Below, in pieces: positions 42,178 to 45,440 of a stretch of 45,440 nucleotides of DNA. The stretch lies in contig NZ_VSTH01000121.1 in assembly GCF_008123965.1 (NCBI RefSeq), positions 1-45,440 on the forward strand. Reading direction: 5' to 3'. This DNA is from Bradyrhizobium hipponense (GTDB taxonomy: Bacteria > Pseudomonadota > Alphaproteobacteria > Rhizobiales > Xanthobacteraceae). The notes under the pieces are model-generated. The model ran no database searches, was not told where the DNA came from, and saw nothing but the letters and a program-made list of their open reading frames with translations. Numbering within the stretch: position 1 is the first letter of the stretch; every line of letters starts with the position of its first letter. The translations under genes and the position numbers were made by a program.

Positions 42178-43164
42178 TCAGCTCCCGCGCGGCACAAGCA
42201 GCCGCAACAGATCGATCTCGGTCTCGGAGGCGCGGCGGCCGATCATGGCGCGCTCCATCGAATGATCCGGCCCTTCACGAAAACGCTGCATCATGCCGCC
42301 GCACATGATGCCCCAGCGCAGCGTCCCCATCACTTCCCAGAATTTTACCCGCGCAACATCGACCTTGCGGCCGGCGGCCTCATAGCCGGCGAACATCTCC
42401 TCGCGCGAGCCAAAGCCGCCGACGGGCTTGTCGATCTCGCCGAAGCGCCACGAATTGACACAGACCCAGCCGAGATCCTCCATGGGATCGCCGAGATGAG
42501 CGAGCTCCCAGTCCAGCACGGCGCGGATGCCGTCGGAACCAATGATGAGATTTCCGTTGCGGAAATCGCCGTGCACCAGCGTCTCCTCGGCCGAAGGACC
42601 AGGATCATTGTCGCGCAGCCACCGCAGCGCCAGCTCGAACACGGGCTTGGGCCAGTTCAGGCCGCGATAGTCCCGCTCGAACTCAGAGATCTCCTTCGTT
42701 GCGGTCATGTGGCGTAGCTCGGGCAGCTTTGACAGCGGCAGCCGGTGCAGACCGGCCAGTACACCGCCGATCTGGCGCGCGAGAAGCGGCCGCGCCGCCG
42801 CGAACGCGTCGTCGCGCAGGATCTTGCGCGCGATGGTCTCGCCTTCGATCCGCTGCATAATGAAGCCGGTGCCGAGATCGTCCTCCGGCACCAGCACATG
42901 CATGACGCGCGGCGACGGCACGCCGGCCTCGTAGGCGAGCTGCATCAGCTGCGCCTCGGCCTCAAGGCCCGCCGCACGCGTCGGCGCCGCGCCATAGCCT
43001 TTCGGTGCACGGCGCAGGATCGCTCCGATCGGACCATCGGGGTGCACGATGTCGAAGCGCCAGGTTTCCTGGCTGGCGCCGCCGGACAGCTTTGCCGCCC
43101 TGGTGGCACCGGTCGCCCCATTGCACCAGCGCACGACGCTGCGGGAAAGCTCCGCCTCGATCAT
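42178..43164 (-). CDS. APH-family phosphotransferase (ACAD10/11- and LvaA-like)
   Basis: A 328-residue kinase-fold protein. The catalytic loop LVHGDFRNGN gives H198-x-D200 and N205, and metal-binding D218 lies in VLDWELAHLGDP, followed by the DLGW motif. This fold includes aminoglycoside kinases, but the wording is that of the branch fused to acyl-CoA dehydrogenase in ACAD10/ACAD11 and of LvaA, which phosphorylates a 4-hydroxyacyl-CoA. It overlaps the upstream crotonase gene by 4 bp (ATGA) and precedes DUF6285 by 3 bp. An antibiotic-resistance role is unlikely. Confidence 0.9.
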   Translation of the reverse strand: MIEAELSRSVVRWCNGATGATRAAKLSGGASQETWRFDIVHPDGPIGAILRRAPKGYGAAPTRAAGLEAEAQLMQLAYEAGVPSPRVMHVLVPEDDLGTGFIMQRIEGETIARKILRDDAFAAARPLLARQIGGVLAGLHRLPLSKLPELRHMTATKEISEFERDYRGLNWPKPVFELALRWLRDNDPGPSAEETLVHGDFRNGNLIIGSDGIRAVLDWELAHLGDPMEDLGWVCVNSWRFGEIDKPVGGFGSREEMFAGYEAAGRKVDVARVKFWEVMGTLRWGIMCGGMMQRFREGPDHSMERAMIGRRASETEIDLLRLLVPRGS

Positions 43165-43949
43165 TTGCCCTTGAACTGCGCCGGACGCTTCTCCAGGAAC
43201 GCGCCGACGCCTTCACGAAAGTCCTGGGTATCGCCGGCGCGCAGCTGGCACTGGAATTCGAGATTGAGCTGATCCTCGAAGGAATTTTCCGGACTGTCCC
43301 AATAGAGCTTGCGGATCAGCGAGAGTGCGACCGTCGGACCGCTGGCGAGATCGCGCGCGAGCTTCATCGCCTCCTCCATCAGCACGCCGTCGTCGTAGAC
43401 GCGGTTGACGAGTCCCCATTCCAACGCCTTCTCGGCCGGCAGCCGCTCGCCCATCAGCGACAATTCGATCGAGCGCGCCCGACCGACGAGGCGCGGCAAG
43501 AGCCAGGTCGAGCCGCAATCCGGCACGAGCCCGATGCGGCGGAAGGCCTGCAGAAAGTAAGACGAGCGGGCGCACAGGATCATGTCGCCGAGCAGCGCGA
43601 AGCTCATGCCGGCGCCGGCGGCAGGGCCGTTGACAGCGGTGACGATCGGACAGTGCAGATTGCGGATGCGGCGCAGGAAGGGATGAAACCCGGTCTCGAG
43701 CGTCAGGCCGGCCTTGGTCTTCTTCGACTGGTTGTTGCGGCCCTGGAGATTCGCGCCGGTGCAGAACGCCCGCCCCACACCGGTCAGCACGACGCAGCGC
43801 ACCTCGTCCTTCTTCTCCTCGATGGCGTCGAGTGCTTCGGCAAGACCGCCCAGCATGTCCACGGAGACCGCGTTCATCACCTCCTGATGGTCGAGCTTGA
43901 GGATCGCGACCGCCCCATCGAAATCGAGCGTGACGTGTTTGAACTGCAT
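43161..43949 (-). CDS. Crotonase/enoyl-CoA hydratase-isomerase family protein
   Basis: A 262-residue crotonase with GRAFCTGANLQG and NGPAAGAGMSFALLGD oxyanion segments and an AFRRIGLVPDCGSTWLLPR catalytic loop. The VPDCGSTW wording recalls PaaG-like isomerases, which shift the double bond of ring-derived acyl-CoAs. I start at ATG 43949 (GAGGAAG upstream). It leads the operon crotonase-phosphotransferase-DUF6285, all overlapping or nearly so. It is divergent from the SDR gene at 44114. Confidence 0.92.
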   Translation of the reverse strand: MQFKHVTLDFDGAVAILKLDHQEVMNAVSVDMLGGLAEALDAIEEKKDEVRCVVLTGVGRAFCTGANLQGRNNQSKKTKAGLTLETGFHPFLRRIRNLHCPIVTAVNGPAAGAGMSFALLGDMILCARSSYFLQAFRRIGLVPDCGSTWLLPRLVGRARSIELSLMGERLPAEKALEWGLVNRVYDDGVLMEEAMKLARDLASGPTVALSLIRKLYWDSPENSFEDQLNLEFQCQLRAGDTQDFREGVGAFLEKRPAQFKGK

Positions 43950-44113
43950 GGCTTCCTCGTCAGTTGTCGCCTGCGATGTTTCGCAGACCGGAATTACTTT
44001 TGCCCGGACGCATATTTGATTTTTGGCGCGCTCTTGTCCATGGTGATAAGAGCATAGCAAGCAATCTTGCGCGCAGCGGCTGATGCGCCTCAAGCGAAAA
44101 CAGGAAACGCGCC

Positions 44114-44893
44114 ATGAATCTCTTCGACCTCACCGGCCGCGTGGCCGTGATCACCGGCGGCAATGGCGGTATCGGGCTCGGCATCGCGCAGGCGCTCGCC
44201 GGCCAGGGCTGCAACGTCTCGATCTGGGGACGTAATCCTGACAAGAACAGAACCGCTGCCGCGAGCCTGTCCGGGCTGCCCGGCAAGGTCGATACCCGCA
44301 TCTGCGACGTCACCGACCCAGCCTCGGTCGATGCGGCGATGAAGGCGACGCTCGACGCTTTCGGTCGGGTCGACGGCTGCTTTGCCAATGCCGGCATCGG
44401 CGGCGGCGGCCGGCGCTCCTTCATCGAGCGCACCGAGGAGGAATGGCGCACGATGTTCTCGACCAATCTCGACGGCGTCTTCCATGCGTTCCAGGCGGCC
44501 GCGAAGCACATGACGGAGCGTTCCAATGCCGGCGATCCCTTCGGCCGTCTGGTTGCCACATCGAGCCTCGCCTCGATCTTCGGCACTGCGCGCAACGAGC
44601 ACTATGCTGCGACCAAGGCCGCGATCAACGCGCTGGTGCGCGCACTCGGTGTTGAGCTGGCGCGCCACGGCGTCACCGCCAACGCGATCCTGCCCGGCTG
44701 GATCAAGAGCGATATGACCGCGGGCCTCATGGCCAACGACAAATTCGTCGCCAACGTGATGCCGCGGATTCCGGTGCGCAGGTTCGGCGAAGCCAGCGAT
44801 TTCGGCGGCATCGCGGTGTACCTGATGAGCAGGGCGTCATCCTATCACACCGCGGATACGTTCGTGATCGATGGCGGCTATACGGCGTTTTGA
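44114..44893 (+). CDS. SDR-family oxidoreductase
   Basis: A 259-residue classical SDR: TGGNGGIG at 14-21 for NAD(P), NAG at 92-94, S150/S151, Y164 and K168 (HYAATK) for catalysis, and PGWIKSDM after strand 6. The ending DGGYTAF is normal. It may oxidise a hydroxyacyl-CoA or reduce a keto acid, and in the lva-like reading it occupies the LvaD place. AGGAAACGCGCC precedes the ATG. It is divergent from the crotonase-phosphotransferase operon. Confidence 0.9.
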   Translation: MNLFDLTGRVAVITGGNGGIGLGIAQALAGQGCNVSIWGRNPDKNRTAAASLSGLPGKVDTRICDVTDPASVDAAMKATLDAFGRVDGCFANAGIGGGGRRSFIERTEEEWRTMFSTNLDGVFHAFQAAAKHMTERSNAGDPFGRLVATSSLASIFGTARNEHYAATKAAINALVRALGVELARHGVTANAILPGWIKSDMTAGLMANDKFVANVMPRIPVRRFGEASDFGGIAVYLMSRASSYHTADTFVIDGGYTAF

Positions 44894-44898
44894 TTTGC

Positions 44899-44986
44899 GT
44901 AGGGTGGGCAAAGCCGCACTTGCGGCGTGCCCACCGCAAGCATTTTCGACTGTCGTGGTGGGCACGCTGCGCTTTGCCCACCCTAC
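44899..44986. repeat. Hairpin repeat, 'GTAGGGTGGGCAAAGC' family
   Basis: GTAGGGTGGGCAAAGC at the left is the exact inverse of GCTTTGCCCACCCTAC at the right; inside, GGCGTGCCCACC pairs with GGTGGGCACGC. It lies between the SDR and VOC genes. Confidence 0.9.
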
Positions 44987-45023
44987 GGTTTCCGGTGTCG
45001 TAAGCGTAGAAGGGAACGGACAA

Positions 45024-45401
45024 ATGTTTTCGCACGTCATGATCGGCACCAACGACCTCGACAAGGCCAAGGCCTTCTACGACAAGCTGCTCGCCACGCT
45101 GGAGGTGCGGCCGGCCCGGGTCGACGGCCATCGCATCTTCTACATCACCAAGACCGGCGTGTTCTCGGTGTCGAAACCGATCAACGGCGAAGCGGCGACG
45201 GCGGCGAACGGCGGCACCATCGGCTTTGCCTGCAATTCACCGGAGCAGGTCGACGCTTGGCATGCGGCCGGCCTCGCCAGTGGCGGCAAGACCTGTGAGG
45301 ATCCGCCGGGTATTCGCCAGGGTCCGGGGGTCAAGCTCTATCTTGCGTATTTGCGCGACCTCGACGGCAACAAGATCTGCGCGATGCACCGGATGGCGTG
45401 A
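45024..45401 (+). CDS. VOC-family (glyoxalase/bleomycin-resistance fold) protein
   Basis: A 125-residue single-chain VOC protein. H4 (MFSHVMIGTNDLDKAKAFY) is the first metal position; the terminal strand reads DLDGNKICAMHR, with Cys where classical glyoxalases have the metal-binding Glu. This wording occurs in an uncharacterised branch sometimes annotated as lactoylglutathione-lyase-like. I start at ATG 45024 (GGGAACGG upstream); a longer frame from 44871 reads the preceding hairpin repeat. Function unknown. Confidence 0.85.
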   Translation: MFSHVMIGTNDLDKAKAFYDKLLATLEVRPARVDGHRIFYITKTGVFSVSKPINGEAATAANGGTIGFACNSPEQVDAWHAAGLASGGKTCEDPPGIRQGPGVKLYLAYLRDLDGNKICAMHRMA

Positions 45402-45422
45402 GTGGGGCGCCACACTCTCGGT

Positions 45423-45440
45423 GTCGTCCCGGCGAAGGCC
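45423..45440. repeat. Hairpin repeat, 'GTCGTCCCGGCGAAGGCC' family, copy cut by the window end
   Basis: GTCGTCCCGGCGAAGGCC matches the left arm of the copies at 18507 and 39113; the rest lies beyond the window. Confidence 0.8.

Noticed and set aside
42178..43164. Phosphotransferase as an aminoglycoside-resistance gene
   Set aside because: Its operon partners are a crotonase and DUF6285, and its wording fits the acyl-CoA-linked APH branch.

Overview
The window looks like chromosome of a high-GC alphaproteobacterium, most likely Bradyrhizobium or a close relative (Nitrobacteraceae). This is inferred from the uniform GC-rich codon use, the many aromatic and acyl-CoA catabolic genes, and a dense set of intergenic hairpin repeats of the kind common in that group. 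I see no rRNA, tRNA, CRISPR array, insertion sequence, phage or plasmid gene, and no frameshifted large gene. I annotate 37 protein genes, one probable gene remnant and at least six families of dispersed palindromic repeats.

Layout. 0.05-4 kb (minus strand): a periplasmic branched-chain-amino-acid-type binding protein, a Rieske/AIF-type reductase fusion, and an HD-domain phosphohydrolase with a cyclic-nucleotide-phosphodiesterase-like motif. 4.3-11 kb (minus): a tight three-gene operon of a large transglutaminase/DUF2126 protein, a circularly permuted ATP-grasp/alpha-E fusion and a second transglutaminase. This is a conserved but functionally undefined peptide-ligase/transglutaminase module. 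11.1-13.7 kb (minus): a UxaA-type sugar-acid dehydratase and an HpaI-family aldolase. 14-21.2 kb: a homoprotocatechuate (3,4-dihydroxyphenylacetate) meta-cleavage cluster, with hpaR divergent from hpaH-hpaF-hpaE-hpaD-hpaG and a thiamine-diphosphate enzyme, and a perfect palindromic operator in the divergent promoter.

21.2-26.2 kb (minus): an MFS transporter, a two-gene oxygenase pair (DUF2086-type 2OG-Fe(II) oxygenase and AlkB) and an overlapping amidase/DUF2848 pair. 26.4-30.4 kb (plus): a DUF35 protein with a thiolase, an MFE-type SDR and a Tat-exported SMP-30 lactonase. 30.4-33.7 kb (minus): PEP carboxylase and a YccF membrane protein.

33.8-45.4 kb: an acyl-CoA catabolic island with two AMP-forming acyl-CoA ligases, three crotonases, an acyl-CoA dehydrogenase, two SDRs, an APH-type phosphotransferase and a small DUF6285 protein. 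The set phosphotransferase + small partner + acyl-CoA dehydrogenase + SDR + ligase has the same parts as the Pseudomonas putida levulinate (lvaABCDE) route, in which a 4-hydroxyacyl-CoA is phosphorylated before isomerisation. It may be a 4-hydroxy-acid degradation pathway with a different substrate.

The most interesting leads are the ATP-grasp/alpha-E/transglutaminase operon, the lva-like island, a dienoyl-CoA-reductase-like SDR with Trp where the catalytic Tyr is expected, and the ThDP enzyme appended to the hpa operon.
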